From the NCBI RefSeq assembly GCF_000421225.1, contig NZ_ATWL01000017.1, positions 1 to 59,663 of the forward strand: DNA of 59,663 nucleotides, read 5' to 3'. This document shows, in pieces, positions 7,538 through 17,771 of this stretch (position 1 is the first letter of the stretch; every line of letters starts with the position of its first letter). The notes beneath the pieces are model-generated. The model worked only from the letters and a program-made list of their open reading frames with translations. It did not search any database and had not been told where the DNA came from. The DNA is from Ruania albidiflava DSM 18029 (GTDB lineage: Bacteria; Actinomycetota; Actinomycetes; Actinomycetales; Beutenbergiaceae). Position numbers and translations under genes: made by a program.

Positions 7538-10500
7538 TCAGTTCGCGGTGATCTCGGCGAGCTCGATCCGGTTGCGCCCGTCGGAGGCGGCTTCTGGCAG
7601 CTCGGGGAACCAGAGCACGATCGCCTCGAGCTCGGTCGGTTCGGACAAGGTGTAGGTGGTGTCCGGGCCCATCGCGCCCTCGGCGAGCACTTCACCGCCG
7701 CTCGGGTCGTCCGGACTGGTGTTGCGGATCTGGACGACGCCGCCCTCACCCTGCACGTCCAAGGTCACCGAGGTCACGGTCGTAGGTTGCTCCAGCATGA
7801 CGGCGAAACCTAGCCCTGGTTTCATCCCGTACTGGGGGTTGTCGTACCGCAGGGAACGCCAGATCGTGTCCGCGTCGCCGTCGATCGCCTGCTCGGCCAG
7901 ATCTGCGTTGTCCCCGCTGCCGGTGGACGGGTCGAGGGAGACCGCTTCTTCGAACTCGATGTCGGCCGCCGTGGGCGTCGGGCTCGGCGTGGGGCTGGGG
8001 GAGGGCTCCTCAGTGGTCTCCTCCGGTGTCGGTTCGGTGGTCTGCGCAGGCGGTGGCGTGGTGACGTCCTCGGGACGGAAGGAGGTGCGGGCGTCGCGCA
8101 GCGACCCGAGCGCCAGGATCAGCGCGAGCACCAGGATGATGATCATCCCGAAGATCACCCACGGGGTCGGGTTGAACCGCTCCCGGCGGGACGGGCCGTC
8201 GTCACCTGAACCAGGCAGCATCGTCGCCTCCTCGACCTCCTCGTCGGGGCGAACCCGGTCGATCAGGCCCCGCGCACCGGCCGCAACCTTACCTGCTCCG
8301 GCCGCCACTTTTCCGGCGGCTGCAGACAGGTCGTCGGCAAGTGTGCGCGATGGTTCCCCGGACCGGCCGTCCGCCGCCGGCGACGAGGCGGCGGGCAGGT
8401 CCCAGCCCTGGGTGGGCGGTACCGGTCGCGCCGGAGCGGAGCCAGCGTGGTGGGCAGCAGACGGCGGGGATCCAGGGGCCGGAAGCACTCCAGCAGGTGG
8501 CCCGCCGGCAGCCTCGCCCGTACCGTCGGCCTGCGGGGCGGGGTCGTCCTGCGGTGCCGCGACCACGCCAGGGTCCCCGGCGCTCGCCGTGGGTGCCGAG
8601 GTGGCGTCCGACTCCTCGGCTGGTGCGGCAGCACCACCCGGCGCTGCGCCGGTCGGTGGTTCGGCGGGCATCCCAGGTGCAGGGCCGCCCGGAGCCGGTG
8701 CTGCGGGTGCGGCGGCACCGGTGCGCAGCCCCCGCCCCGGCGTGGGCAGGATGGCGGTGCCGGCCACGGAACCGACCACGGCAGCCGTACCAGCGCTGCC
8801 CCGGTGGGTCGCGCCGTCATCGGCAGCATCCTCTGCGTTACCTGGCAGCGGTTCCAGCCGGTCCCAGGGTTGCAGCTCGCGGACCAGCTCACCGGGGGTG
8901 TAGGGACCGTCCTGGTGCGGGCCGAAGGTGACCGAGCAGAGCGTGTCCAGGTCGTGCGGCACCTCTTCGACTACCTCGGCGGGTGGGTGCACCGCAGCGC
9001 CGGAGCGCGGAGCCAGCGGCACGCCGGCCGCCAGCGGCTCCTCCCCCGGCCAGGTACCGGTCAACGCGGTGTACAGCAGCTGCACCAGGCCGACAGCGTC
9101 CGCGCGTGCGGCAGTGGCCGCGTCCGGTACCTCGATACCGGACTGGGCGGCGGCGAGCGCAAGTCCGGTCACCACCACCTGCCCGTCGTGGGTCAGGTGC
9201 ACGGACCGGGGGCTCAGCGCCAGGTGGTGCACCCCGCGCTTGCGGGCGGTCTCCAGCGCGGTGGCCGCGTTCCCGACCAGTGCCCGCGCCTGCGCATGCG
9301 GTAGCGGCCCGTCAGCCACCAGGTCCGCCAGCGAGGCACCGTCCAGCGGCTCGGTGACCACGTAGGCGACGTCCTCGTGGTTGCCGACCCTGCGGATGCG
9401 GGCCAACCGGTCGTCGCGGACCAGGGCGGCTCGCCGGGCCGCGTCCAGGGCCTCCTCGCGGTGGGTACCGGTAAGCACCGTCACCCGCACCGGCCGCTGC
9501 AGGATCTCGTCCTGCCCGACCCAGGCGGAGGCATGCGGAAGACCGGTGGCCACCGGCGCGTCCAGCACGTACCGGTCGGCGACCGTGTCCCCGCTCTGGA
9601 GGGCGAGCTCAGCGGCTCGGTCCACCCGCGGCCCTCCGTTCCCCGTGTCTGCTGCAACGATCGTCGCCCATATCGTACGCGCGCGCTCGGGGATCCTGAG
9701 CCGTCTCGTCAACGGAGACAGCCGGCGGGTGACCGGGGCGAGCATCGCGCCCACCCGTTCGGTGAGCTGGTCCAGCTCGGTCACCCGCATCCGGCGCAGC
9801 AGCACGTAGTAGATCAGTGCCATCAGCCCGCCGAGGAGCAGCACCCGGAGCAGGGCACCCAGGAACGAGGTGTGCACGCCCCACAGGTGCAGCAGCCCCC
9901 AGCCTGCGGCCATCGAGGGAAGCACGGCCAGCAGCACCCGAAGATGGGTGCGCAGCACTCGGCCACCGTCCAGGTTCGGCAGCTTGCGGCGCAGCGCCAG
10001 GTAGGCCACCAGGGCGCCGAGCGTGTTGGATGCGGTCGTGGCGAGCCCGGCGCCGGCCACCCACCAGTGCACCTCGAGCAGCAGGAACGAGGCCAGGCTG
10101 CCGCCGATCTGCACCAGCGCCATCGGCACCTGGATGTAGAACAGGAACCGGGTGTCCTCGAAGGCGAAGTACACCCGCTGGGCCATCGTCCACACGGCGA
10201 TCGCAGGCAGCCCGATGAGCATCGCCACCAGCACGTGCCCGATCGCCCGGTAGGAGGCGAACGTTGCCTGGTCGAACTGCACCACCTGGGTGAGCGGGAT
10301 CGCTAGCACCGCCAGCGCCCCAGCGGCGAAGATCGTGAACACCGCCAGGGTGCGCAGACCCCGGGAGAGGTCGTCGCGCACCCGGAACGTCTGCTGCCCC
10401 GCAGCGTGCTCGGAGAGCCGGGTGAACAGTGCCGTCACCAGGGACACCGTGATCAGCGACTGCGGCAGCATGAAGATGAAGAAGGCGTTGTCGTAGGCGG

Positions 10501-11374
10501 CGTTGCCGGCGATGGTCGGGTCCACGGCGCCGCCGGTGGCTGCCTCGGTACCCGCCGCGGCCGCCAGGTTGGACACGCCCAGGTAGCCCACCTGCCCGGC
10601 GGCGAGCGCTGCGAAGGCCCACATCGCCACCTTGCCCGCCGAGCCCAGCCCGCTGCCGCGCAGCCCCCACCGTGGTCGGTACCGGAACCCGGACCGATAC
10701 AGCGGCACGACGAGGATCAACGCTTGCATCACCACACCGAACGTGTACGGTCCGGCGAGCATTGCGATCCGGCCACCGTCCCAGGCGTCGGCCGGCACCG
10801 CCCCCACCTCGTAGGATCCGTAGACCACCAGGTAGGCCACCAGCCCGGCGATGGAGATCACGTTGTTCAGCGCTGGTGCCCACATGTACGGACCGAAGTT
10901 GCTGCGGGCGTTGAGCACCTGCCCGAGCAGTGTGTACATGCCGTAGAAGAACAGCTGTGGGATGCACCACACCGCGAATGTCACCGCGAGCGTGGCCCAG
11001 GGACCGTTGCGGAACTCGGCCGCGTAGATCGAGATCAGCAACGGTGCGGCAGCAGTGAGCACCACCGTGACGCCGAGCATGATTGCCCCGGCGACGGTCA
11101 GCAGGCGGTTGACGTACTCCGCGCCGCCGTCCCGGTGCCGCATGGCGCGCACGATCTGCGGCACCAGCACCGCGTTCAGGATGCCGCCGGCGAGCAGCAT
11201 GTAGATGATGTTCGGCAGCTTGTTCGCCACCGAGAAGGAGTCGGCGGCGCCGCTGCCGGTCACGCCGATCGCAGCGATCATCAACGCGTTGCGGGCCAGC
11301 CCCAGCGCCCGGGAGACCAGGGTGCCGGAGAACATCAGCGCCGCGGAGCCGGCCAGTCCGGTGCGTGCGGCCAT
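7538..11374 (-). CDS. murJ: MurJ/MviN lipid II flippase fused to a pseudokinase and an extracellular discoidin-like domain
   Basis: 1278 residues. The N-terminal 530 or so form the 14-helix MOP-family flippase that moves lipid II across the membrane for peptidoglycan synthesis. A cytoplasmic kinase-like domain follows (about 595-800). It is a pseudokinase: the catalytic HRD loop reads HLALSPRS and there is no DFG, so phosphotransfer is not expected. A Pro/Ala-rich linker, a single transmembrane helix (about 1105-1125), a Thr/Pro/Glu-rich stalk and a C-terminal beta-rich discoidin-like domain complete it. This matches the layout of mycobacterial MviN (Rv3910), whose pseudokinase is regulated by PknB and FhaA. 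The start overlaps the upstream stop by 1 nt (TGATG). Confidence 0.93.
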   Translation of the reverse strand: MAARTGLAGSAALMFSGTLVSRALGLARNALMIAAIGVTGSGAADSFSVANKLPNIIYMLLAGGILNAVLVPQIVRAMRHRDGGAEYVNRLLTVAGAIMLGVTVVLTAAAPLLISIYAAEFRNGPWATLAVTFAVWCIPQLFFYGMYTLLGQVLNARSNFGPYMWAPALNNVISIAGLVAYLVVYGSYEVGAVPADAWDGGRIAMLAGPYTFGVVMQALILVVPLYRSGFRYRPRWGLRGSGLGSAGKVAMWAFAALAAGQVGYLGVSNLAAAAGTEAATGGAVDPTIAGNAAYDNAFFIFMLPQSLITVSLVTALFTRLSEHAAGQQTFRVRDDLSRGLRTLAVFTIFAAGALAVLAIPLTQVVQFDQATFASYRAIGHVLVAMLIGLPAIAVWTMAQRVYFAFEDTRFLFYIQVPMALVQIGGSLASFLLLEVHWWVAGAGLATTASNTLGALVAYLALRRKLPNLDGGRVLRTHLRVLLAVLPSMAAGWGLLHLWGVHTSFLGALLRVLLLGGLMALIYYVLLRRMRVTELDQLTERVGAMLAPVTRRLSPLTRRLRIPERARTIWATIVAADTGNGGPRVDRAAELALQSGDTVADRYVLDAPVATGLPHASAWVGQDEILQRPVRVTVLTGTHREEALDAARRAALVRDDRLARIRRVGNHEDVAYVVTEPLDGASLADLVADGPLPHAQARALVGNAATALETARKRGVHHLALSPRSVHLTHDGQVVVTGLALAAAQSGIEVPDAATAARADAVGLVQLLYTALTGTWPGEEPLAAGVPLAPRSGAAVHPPAEVVEEVPHDLDTLCSVTFGPHQDGPYTPGELVRELQPWDRLEPLPGNAEDAADDGATHRGSAGTAAVVGSVAGTAILPTPGRGLRTGAAAPAAPAPGGPAPGMPAEPPTGAAPGGAAAPAEESDATSAPTASAGDPGVVAAPQDDPAPQADGTGEAAGGPPAGVLPAPGSPPSAAHHAGSAPARPVPPTQGWDLPAASSPAADGRSGEPSRTLADDLSAAAGKVAAGAGKVAAGARGLIDRVRPDEEVEEATMLPGSGDDGPSRRERFNPTPWVIFGMIIILVLALILALGSLRDARTSFRPEDVTTPPPAQTTEPTPEETTEEPSPSPTPSPTPTAADIEFEEAVSLDPSTGSGDNADLAEQAIDGDADTIWRSLRYDNPQYGMKPGLGFAVMLEQPTTVTSVTLDVQGEGGVVQIRNTSPDDPSGGEVLAEGAMGPDTTYTLSEPTELEAIVLWFPELPEAASDGRNRIELAEITAN

Positions 11375-13821
11375 CAGGGTCCGTCCTCGTGCGGGTCGGT
11401 GGGCGGGCGGTGGCCTGCCCGGTGGCGGTCATCGTGCTCGTCGGTGGTGGGCGGTTCGGTAGCAGCAGGGCCGTCCTCGACGGTGACCTTCTGCCCGGAG
11501 GTTGCGGCGGCTGCGGCACGGGTCTGTGGGCGACCGCGCCGGATGGTGCGGATCAGACCGATGATGAAGCCGATCACCAGCAGGCTGGCCACGATGACCG
11601 TGCCGGTGCTCTCCCAGTCGGCGCGCACCCGCACGCTGAACGGCTCCCCGCTGGCCAGCAGCACCTGCCCGCCCGGGGTGAGCACCTCGAAGTGCACGTC
11701 CACGTTCCCGTTGGAGACTGCGGTGACCGGGATCCGCACGGTCGTCGTGCTGTTCGGACGGAGGGTGGCGGTGACTTCTTGCTCGGCCCGCAGCCGCGGG
11801 TCGGCGGGTACCAGGCGCACGGTCACGTCCGCCGGTACCGGCAGCTGGGACTGGATGCTGATCGGCAGGTCGCCGGCGGCGGAGACGAGCAGCACCGAGG
11901 AACCGGACTCCACGGTGAGGGCGGACTGCAGCTGCTGCTCGGAATCGGTGGCAGCCTCCCGGAGCAGCTGCTGGGTGTCCGGGTGGGAGGCGAGCGTCGC
12001 CGAGACGGTGCCGAGCACGTTCGGGCCGACGGTGCCCAGGTAGCGTTGCGGGGCGTCGGTGATCGCCACGTGCGCCTCGAGGGTGGACCACACCTGGCTC
12101 ATCTCCTCGACCGCCTCGTGGTCTAGCGCCGGTTCGGTGGTGGGCTCGGCGGGCACCTCCTCGCGTGGTTCGCTCGAGTCGGTGCGGCCGAGCAGCGAGC
12201 GCAGGTTTGTCAGCTGTAGCCACGGGGCGTCCTGCGCAGCAGCGAGCGCCTCGGTCACCGCGTGCAGCCGCTCTGGGTCGATGCCCACGTCATCGGCGGC
12301 CACGGCGAGCAGCCCGCGTCCGTCCGAGGGTCGCTCCCGAGTGATGATCGCGGTCTGGGCGAGCAGGTCCTGCCGGATCTGCAGCGGGGTCAGGTCGGAG
12401 GTGAACAGCCCGCTCAGCCCGGTGTCCCACAGGGCGGTCTCCAGCGTCCCGGCACCGGTGCTGACCTCGGCCCGCCCGGACGGGGTGTAGGTGATGTCGG
12501 GGGCCGGCTGGCTGTCCGCGGGCAGCACCACAGTGTCGACCCCGGAGCGGGCGACGGTGTCCAACGACTGCAGGTCGTAGCGGCTCGGCCACAGCACCTG
12601 CTCGATCGGGTGGATGTCGTGGGCTCCGAACAGGTAGCCGGACCGGTCCTGCCCAGCGCGGGCGAGCTGGCTGCCCGCGTCGGTGCTGAGGCTGGCCTGG
12701 TCGGCGTCCGCATAGGCCAGGGCGATCAGGTCGTGCCGACCGGACTCGTTCGCCAGCTGGTCGACCAGCTCGGTCCCGGTGGTCGGTGCCTCCGCTTCGT
12801 CTGCGGACGACGTCGGCTCCTCCGGGGAGGTCGTGCCACCGTCGTCGGTGCTCGCCTGGGCGGGGTCGGTGCCCGTCGGGCTGCTGGTGCCGGTGTTCTC
12901 CTCCGCGGAGGTGGTCTCCTGACCGCTCTCCTCGTCTGCTCCACCGGTCTGCCCGGAGGTGGTGGCATCGCCGGTGGGCCCGTTCTGGTCCTGGTCGGCG
13001 GAGGTCTCGTCGGCGCCGGGTTCCACGTCGCTGTCGATCGCGCGGGTGGCGGCCTCGGCGCCCAACGGCTGCGCCTCGAGCAGTGCCGGATCCAGCGCCC
13101 AGGAGATGCGTGGGTTGGCAGTTGCCTGCAGCACCGCCCCGAGCCGGTCGGCCGCTGCCTCTGCCAACGTGGTGCCCTCGCTGCTGGCCTCCGTCCACTC
13201 CTGGGCGGTGGCGGTCAGCGGCACCAGCACGGACAGCTCGGTGGGTGCGGTCACCTGCTGCTCGTCCGGGTACCAGAGCACTGTGGTGCGTTCGGCCGCC
13301 TGCACGTCCCCGGAGGTGGCCTCGATCGCGATCCCCCGGGGGCCCCAGGCGGCACCGGGGTAGAACGGCGACTCCTCGGCGGTGAGGGTGATCTCGTAGC
13401 TGTGCTGTTCTCCGGGGCGCAGATCGGTGCCCAGCTGTTGGGCCGCCAGCACCACGGTGATCAGGGAGTCCCCGGAGACGTTCCACGCCGCCAGCGCGGA
13501 CCGGGTGCTCGGCACGTAGGTCTGGAACCGGAGCCGCAGCACTGGGTCGGAGAGCTCCTCGCTGCCGGTGTTGGTGACGGTGCCGCGGATCACCCAGTCA
13601 TCGCCCGGCCGCAGCACCGCCGGGGTCATGTCGGTGATCTGCACGTCCATCGACTGCGGTGCCTCGTCCGCATGCGCGGGGGTCCAGCCGCCCAGGACCG
13701 TGGCAGCGACCACCAGCCAGGCGACGAGCACGCCGGTGGCGCGGCGTACCCGGCTGAGCACACCACAGCGCGGCCCGCGCGCCGGTGCGGTGCCCGATCG
13801 CGCGCGTACGGCGGCCCTCAC
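11374..13821 (-). CDS. DUF6049 secreted/membrane protein next to murJ
   Basis: About 815 residues from a GTG ten bases after the Nudix stop; upstream in-frame starts would overlap that gene. There is an N-terminal hydrophobic signal ending near AHADE, a large extracellular region with Ig-like folds, a Thr/Ser/Glu-rich insertion of about 90 residues in the middle (possibly flexible or glycosylated), and a C-terminal transmembrane helix with a basic cytoplasmic tail. The family always sits beside murJ in actinobacteria (Rv3909 in M. tuberculosis) and is thought to act in envelope biogenesis, but its biochemical role is unknown. It forms an operon with the Nudix gene and murJ. Confidence 0.85.
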   Translation of the reverse strand: MRAAVRARSGTAPARGPRCGVLSRVRRATGVLVAWLVVAATVLGGWTPAHADEAPQSMDVQITDMTPAVLRPGDDWVIRGTVTNTGSEELSDPVLRLRFQTYVPSTRSALAAWNVSGDSLITVVLAAQQLGTDLRPGEQHSYEITLTAEESPFYPGAAWGPRGIAIEATSGDVQAAERTTVLWYPDEQQVTAPTELSVLVPLTATAQEWTEASSEGTTLAEAAADRLGAVLQATANPRISWALDPALLEAQPLGAEAATRAIDSDVEPGADETSADQDQNGPTGDATTSGQTGGADEESGQETTSAEENTGTSSPTGTDPAQASTDDGGTTSPEEPTSSADEAEAPTTGTELVDQLANESGRHDLIALAYADADQASLSTDAGSQLARAGQDRSGYLFGAHDIHPIEQVLWPSRYDLQSLDTVARSGVDTVVLPADSQPAPDITYTPSGRAEVSTGAGTLETALWDTGLSGLFTSDLTPLQIRQDLLAQTAIITRERPSDGRGLLAVAADDVGIDPERLHAVTEALAAAQDAPWLQLTNLRSLLGRTDSSEPREEVPAEPTTEPALDHEAVEEMSQVWSTLEAHVAITDAPQRYLGTVGPNVLGTVSATLASHPDTQQLLREAATDSEQQLQSALTVESGSSVLLVSAAGDLPISIQSQLPVPADVTVRLVPADPRLRAEQEVTATLRPNSTTTVRIPVTAVSNGNVDVHFEVLTPGGQVLLASGEPFSVRVRADWESTGTVIVASLLVIGFIIGLIRTIRRGRPQTRAAAAATSGQKVTVEDGPAATEPPTTDEHDDRHRAGHRPPTDPHEDGP

Positions 13822-13831
13822 CGCGCGGCCG

Positions 13832-14356
13832 TCACGGGCGGCCCTCAAGGATGTCCCGCGCAGTTGCGACCACGCGCCGCTCGTTGGGATAGGCCAGCTG
13901 GCTCGCCACCTCGGCGAGGGACACCCACGCCACATCCTCCGCCTCGTGATCCGGGTCGTTCTCGATGGTCAGCTCGCCGCCGAGAGCTTCCAGCAGGTAG
14001 TGGTGCACCACTTTGTGCACCCGCCGGTCGTGACCGGCGAACCAGTAGTCGATCGTCGCCAGGTGGAGCAGCACCTGCCCGGTGATGCCGGTCTCCTCCT
14101 CGATCTCCCGGACGGCGGCCTGCTCAGCGGTCTCCGCACCCTCCAGGTGCCCCTTCGGCAGGCACCACTCCAGGCGCCCGGCACGGTTGCGACGGGCGAT
14201 GATCGCCGTGAAGGCCCGGCCTTCGTGCACGTCCACCACCAGGCCCCCGGCGGAGGTCTCGTCCACCACCGGCAGGTGTCGGGTGTCCGGGTGCCGCAGC
14301 CGCGCCATCGGCGGCCTGGGCACCCGGGGCCCGGGGGTGGGAACAGCAGCGGACAT
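13832..14356 (-). CDS. Nudix hydrolase (MutT4-like)
   Basis: 174 residues from an ATG at 14356. The Nudix box is present: G at about 69, then E-x7-REIEEETG ending near residue 90, which binds the metal and diphosphate. The family removes nucleoside diphosphates linked to another moiety; the substrate cannot be inferred. It is the first gene of the Nudix-DUF6049-murJ operon and is divergent from cca, the same order as mutT4-Rv3909-Rv3910 and pcnA in mycobacteria. Divergent promoters must lie in the 171 bp at 14357-14527. Confidence 0.9.
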   Translation of the reverse strand: MSAAVPTPGPRVPRPPMARLRHPDTRHLPVVDETSAGGLVVDVHEGRAFTAIIARRNRAGRLEWCLPKGHLEGAETAEQAAVREIEEETGITGQVLLHLATIDYWFAGHDRRVHKVVHHYLLEALGGELTIENDPDHEAEDVAWVSLAEVASQLAYPNERRVVATARDILEGRP

Positions 14357-14527
14357 AACGACACTGTAATCAAGGGCACCGGCAGCTGAGGCATCCGCGT
14401 GGGTGTGCCGTCCGGTTGGCAGGGCATGCCGACGGCGCAGTCCCGCGAGTCCGAGCGACCCGGCACCGGCGGCGTCTGGGTGCATCGCATGGCCGACCAG
14501 TCCGGAAACGTGGCACCCTAGAACGCT

Positions 14528-15994
14528 GTGCCCCACACTGACTCCTCTGCCGCTCCGGTGAGCCCGACGGAGCTGCTGCGCACTGCGCTCACTGTCATCG
14601 CCGAGTACGCACCCCAGGCGATCGAGCTGGGGCAGCTGTTCGCGGACGCCGGCCACGAGCTGGCGCTGGTCGGCGGACCGGTGCGGGACGCATTCCTCGG
14701 GCGGGCCAGCGTGGACCTGGACTTCGCCACCTCCGCCCACCCGGAGCAGACCGAGGAGCTCCTGGCCACCTGGGGCGAGGCGACCTGGGACATGGGCCGG
14801 GAGTTCGGCACGATCGGCGCCCGCAAGGGAGCGGCGGTGGTGGAGGTGACCACCTATCGCACCGAGGCCTACGACCCGGACTCTCGCAAGCCGGAGGTGG
14901 TCTACGGGGACACGCTGGACGGTGACCTGTCCCGCCGGGACTTCACCGTGAACTCGATGGCGCTGCGTCTGCCCGACCTGGTGTTCGTCGACCCGTTCCA
15001 CGGACTCGCTGACCTGGCGGCCGGGGTGCTGCGCACGCCAGCCACTCCTGAGCAGTCGTTCAGCGACGACCCGTTGCGGATGCTGCGCGCGGCCCGGTTT
15101 GCCGCACAGCTGCGCTTCGACGTAGACGTGGACGTGATGTCGGCGATGTCGGCGATGGCCGAGCGGATCACGATCGTCTCGGCCGAACGGGTGCAGGCTG
15201 AGCTGGTCAAGCTGATGCTCGCCCCCGAACCTCGCCGGGGCCTGGAGCTGCTGGTGCATACCCACCTGGCCGACCACGTGCTGCCGGAGCTGCCCGCCCT
15301 GCAGCTGACCATCGACGAGCACCACCGGCACAAGGACGTCTACGAGCACAGCCTGACCGTGCTGGACCAGGCGATCGACCTGGAGACCGGGCCGGACGGT
15401 CCCGTCCCCGGCCCGGACCTGGTGCTCCGCCTGGCGGCCCTGCTGCACGACATCGGCAAACCGGCCACCCGGCGGATGGAACCCGGCGGCGGGGTGAGCT
15501 TCCACCACCACGAGGTGGTCGGCGCCAAGCTGGCTGGTAAGCGGCTGAAGGCGCTCCGGTTCGACAAGGCGACCATCAACGCCGTCACCAAGCTGGTGTT
15601 CCTGCACCTGCGGTTCCACGGTTACGGTGAAGCGGCCTGGAGCGACTCGGCGGTGCGCCGCTATGTCACCGACGCCGGGGACCAGCTCCAGCGGTTGCAC
15701 CGGCTCACCCGTGCGGACTGCACCACCCGGAACCGCCGCAAGGCCGCCCGGCTGTCCGCCGCCTACGACGACCTGGAAGAGCGGATCGCCGCGCTCGCGG
15801 AGCAGGAAGAGCTGGCCGCGATCCGCCCGGACCTGGACGGTAACCAGATCATGGCGATCCTCGGCATCGGACCGGGCCGGCAGGTGGGGCAGGCCTACCA
15901 GCACCTGCTGGCGCTGCGGATGGAGCGCGGCCCCCTCGGCGAGGACGAGGCTCGCCAGGAGCTGCTCACCTGGTGGGAGGCCCAGCCCCGCTGA
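14528..15994 (+). CDS. cca: CCA tRNA nucleotidyltransferase
   Basis: 488 residues from a GTG start. The class II nucleotidyltransferase head has the GG..RD motif (49-54) and catalytic DxD (Asp63/Asp65), then the tRNA-binding neck, and a C-terminal HD domain with LLHDIGKP around residue 305. The enzyme builds or repairs the 3'-CCA end of tRNAs. Actinobacterial homologues are often annotated pcnA, but the context and domain set fit the CCA-adding enzyme. Confidence 0.95.
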   Translation: MPHTDSSAAPVSPTELLRTALTVIAEYAPQAIELGQLFADAGHELALVGGPVRDAFLGRASVDLDFATSAHPEQTEELLATWGEATWDMGREFGTIGARKGAAVVEVTTYRTEAYDPDSRKPEVVYGDTLDGDLSRRDFTVNSMALRLPDLVFVDPFHGLADLAAGVLRTPATPEQSFSDDPLRMLRAARFAAQLRFDVDVDVMSAMSAMAERITIVSAERVQAELVKLMLAPEPRRGLELLVHTHLADHVLPELPALQLTIDEHHRHKDVYEHSLTVLDQAIDLETGPDGPVPGPDLVLRLAALLHDIGKPATRRMEPGGGVSFHHHEVVGAKLAGKRLKALRFDKATINAVTKLVFLHLRFHGYGEAAWSDSAVRRYVTDAGDQLQRLHRLTRADCTTRNRRKAARLSAAYDDLEERIAALAEQEELAAIRPDLDGNQIMAILGIGPGRQVGQAYQHLLALRMERGPLGEDEARQELLTWWEAQPR

Positions 15995-16034
15995 AGCCCT
16001 GGGTCCACCCCCGCTGAAGCCGTGGGTCCACCCC
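15989..16034 (+). repeat. Two tandem copies of a 23-bp unit at the 3' end of cca
   Basis: Units at 15989-16011 and 16012-16034 differ at one base. The first copy contains the final cca codon and its TGA. It looks like a local duplication; no function is visible. The remaining gap up to 16250 holds nothing I recognise. Confidence 0.75.
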
Positions 16035-16250
16035 CGCCACTGCTTCCGGCATCCCGCCACCGACCACGCACTCTCGTCGTGAATCGATTCAGTCGTGCTG
16101 GGGGCGCGGTGTCGTGCTCTGCGGTGTCGACAGTGCGGGCTAGGTATCGCCTCCGTGCGGGCCTCTGGGGCGACCGGATCTCTGGAGAAGCGGGGTCTCT
16201 GGAGCACCGGCCGGTACATCGGGCGGTGGTCCCTTCCGGCGTCGGCGGGT

Positions 16251-17570
16251 CTACCGGGGCATGGTGAGCGGCACCGTGCGTGGCCGGTCGCCCAGGCTGC
16301 GCACCACCAGGCGGTAACCGACAGCCAGCACCAGGTACACCACGGCCAGGGCGAGGAACGTGCCGCGCGAGTAGCCAGTGTCCGGGAGCACGGCCGCAGC
16401 CAGGGCAGCGGCGCCAGCGAACGCTCCGTTGTACAACGTGTCGTAGAGGGAGAACGCCCGGCCCCGGTAGGCGTCGTCGGTATCGGTCTGCACGATCGTG
16501 TCCACCGCGATCTTCGCCCCCTGCACCGCCAGCCCCATCAGCACCGCAGCGGCCGCGATCATTGCGAACACCGGCTGTGTGGCCAGCAGCACCTGGCTGC
16601 CCGCGCCCAGGCCGAGGCAGACCACCACCCAGGTGGAGGGGCTCATCCGCTCGTGCGCGAGCGGGGTGAGCACGATCGCCAGCCCGTTGCCGGCGAACGA
16701 GATGCCAGACAGCAGCCCGAACATCGCCAGCCCTGCTGCGGCGTCGGTGGGATCCACCAGCAGGTTGCGGGAGATGAGGATCAGCGCGATGAAGTTCACC
16801 CCGTAGAGGAACCGGTGCAACGCCATGATCCCCAGTGCTGCACCCGGGGTGCCGCGAGCGACGAGGTAGCGGGCGCCGGCCACCAGCTCTCGGGCGGTGG
16901 CGCGCACGTCCGCCCAGGCCTGCCGGATCCCGCGGCCGGTGGCGGCTCGCTCGTCCGGGCCCAGCTGGTCCCTGCCGAGCCGGAGCGCGAGCGCCGAGGC
17001 GCCACCGAAGAGCGCCGCTGCCACCACGAGCACCACCCCGTCACGCATCGCTCCAGCAGGTAGCACCAGACCGAGGGCGAACCCGATACCTGCACCGACC
17101 ACGGCGGAGACCGCCCCGAGAGTCGGGGTGAGGGTGTTCGCGATCAGCAGCTGCTCCTTGGGCAGCACCTTCGGCAGTGCTGCGGACAGTGCTGCGAGCA
17201 GGAACCGGTTCACCCCCAGCGTGACCAGCGCCAGCACGTACACCGCCACCGAGACGCCGTCGGTGGCCATCAGCACAGCGAGCACCAGGGTGAGCAGCAC
17301 CCGCACTGCGTTGCCCAGCAGCAGGACCTGTCGGCGCCGCCACCGGTCCAGCAGCGGTCCGGCGAACGGACCCACGATCGTGAACGGCAGCAGCAGCACC
17401 GCGAACGCGGCAGCCACCGCACCGGCGGTCGCCATGTTCTCCGGAGAGAAGAAGAACAAGGTGGCCAGTCCGGCCTGGAACATCCCGTCCCCGCACTGGG
17501 ACACCAGACGCACCGCGAACAGCCTCCGGAAGTCGCGGTGCACGGCGACCGTACGCAGGTCCGTCCACAT
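16251..17570 (-). CDS. MFS transporter
   Basis: About 439 residues with 12 predicted hydrophobic segments and the cytoplasmic loop 2-3 signature around LLDRWRRRQ, typical of MFS exporters of the enterobactin-exporter/macrolide-efflux type. A central hydrophilic loop lies near residue 210. Substrate unknown. The start is uncertain: ATG at 17570 or GTG at 17576, neither with a strong ribosome-binding site. It converges with cca. Confidence 0.85.
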   Translation of the reverse strand: MWTDLRTVAVHRDFRRLFAVRLVSQCGDGMFQAGLATLFFFSPENMATAGAVAAAFAVLLLPFTIVGPFAGPLLDRWRRRQVLLLGNAVRVLLTLVLAVLMATDGVSVAVYVLALVTLGVNRFLLAALSAALPKVLPKEQLLIANTLTPTLGAVSAVVGAGIGFALGLVLPAGAMRDGVVLVVAAALFGGASALALRLGRDQLGPDERAATGRGIRQAWADVRATARELVAGARYLVARGTPGAALGIMALHRFLYGVNFIALILISRNLLVDPTDAAAGLAMFGLLSGISFAGNGLAIVLTPLAHERMSPSTWVVVCLGLGAGSQVLLATQPVFAMIAAAAVLMGLAVQGAKIAVDTIVQTDTDDAYRGRAFSLYDTLYNGAFAGAAALAAAVLPDTGYSRGTFLALAVVYLVLAVGYRLVVRSLGDRPRTVPLTMPR

Positions 17571-17771
17571 CCTCACGTGGCGCAGGCTATCGCGGTACGT
17601 GGTGGCGACCGCTGCGAGCAGGCCTGCCCAGCGGGATGAGCACGACGGCGGAGCGCACCGTGGCCAGGTGAGGTTCGCCGTCGTTGGTCCTGCCGTGGCC
17701 GGCCGGTCGTAGCGGTCTCGGCACGGCAAGGTTCTACGCTGTGGACCGGTCGAGCCGAGAGCGGGGCAGCG

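Noticed and set aside
15995-16250. Candidate ncRNA in the gap between cca and the MFS gene
   Set aside because: Only short direct repeats are visible and no stable structure was found by eye.
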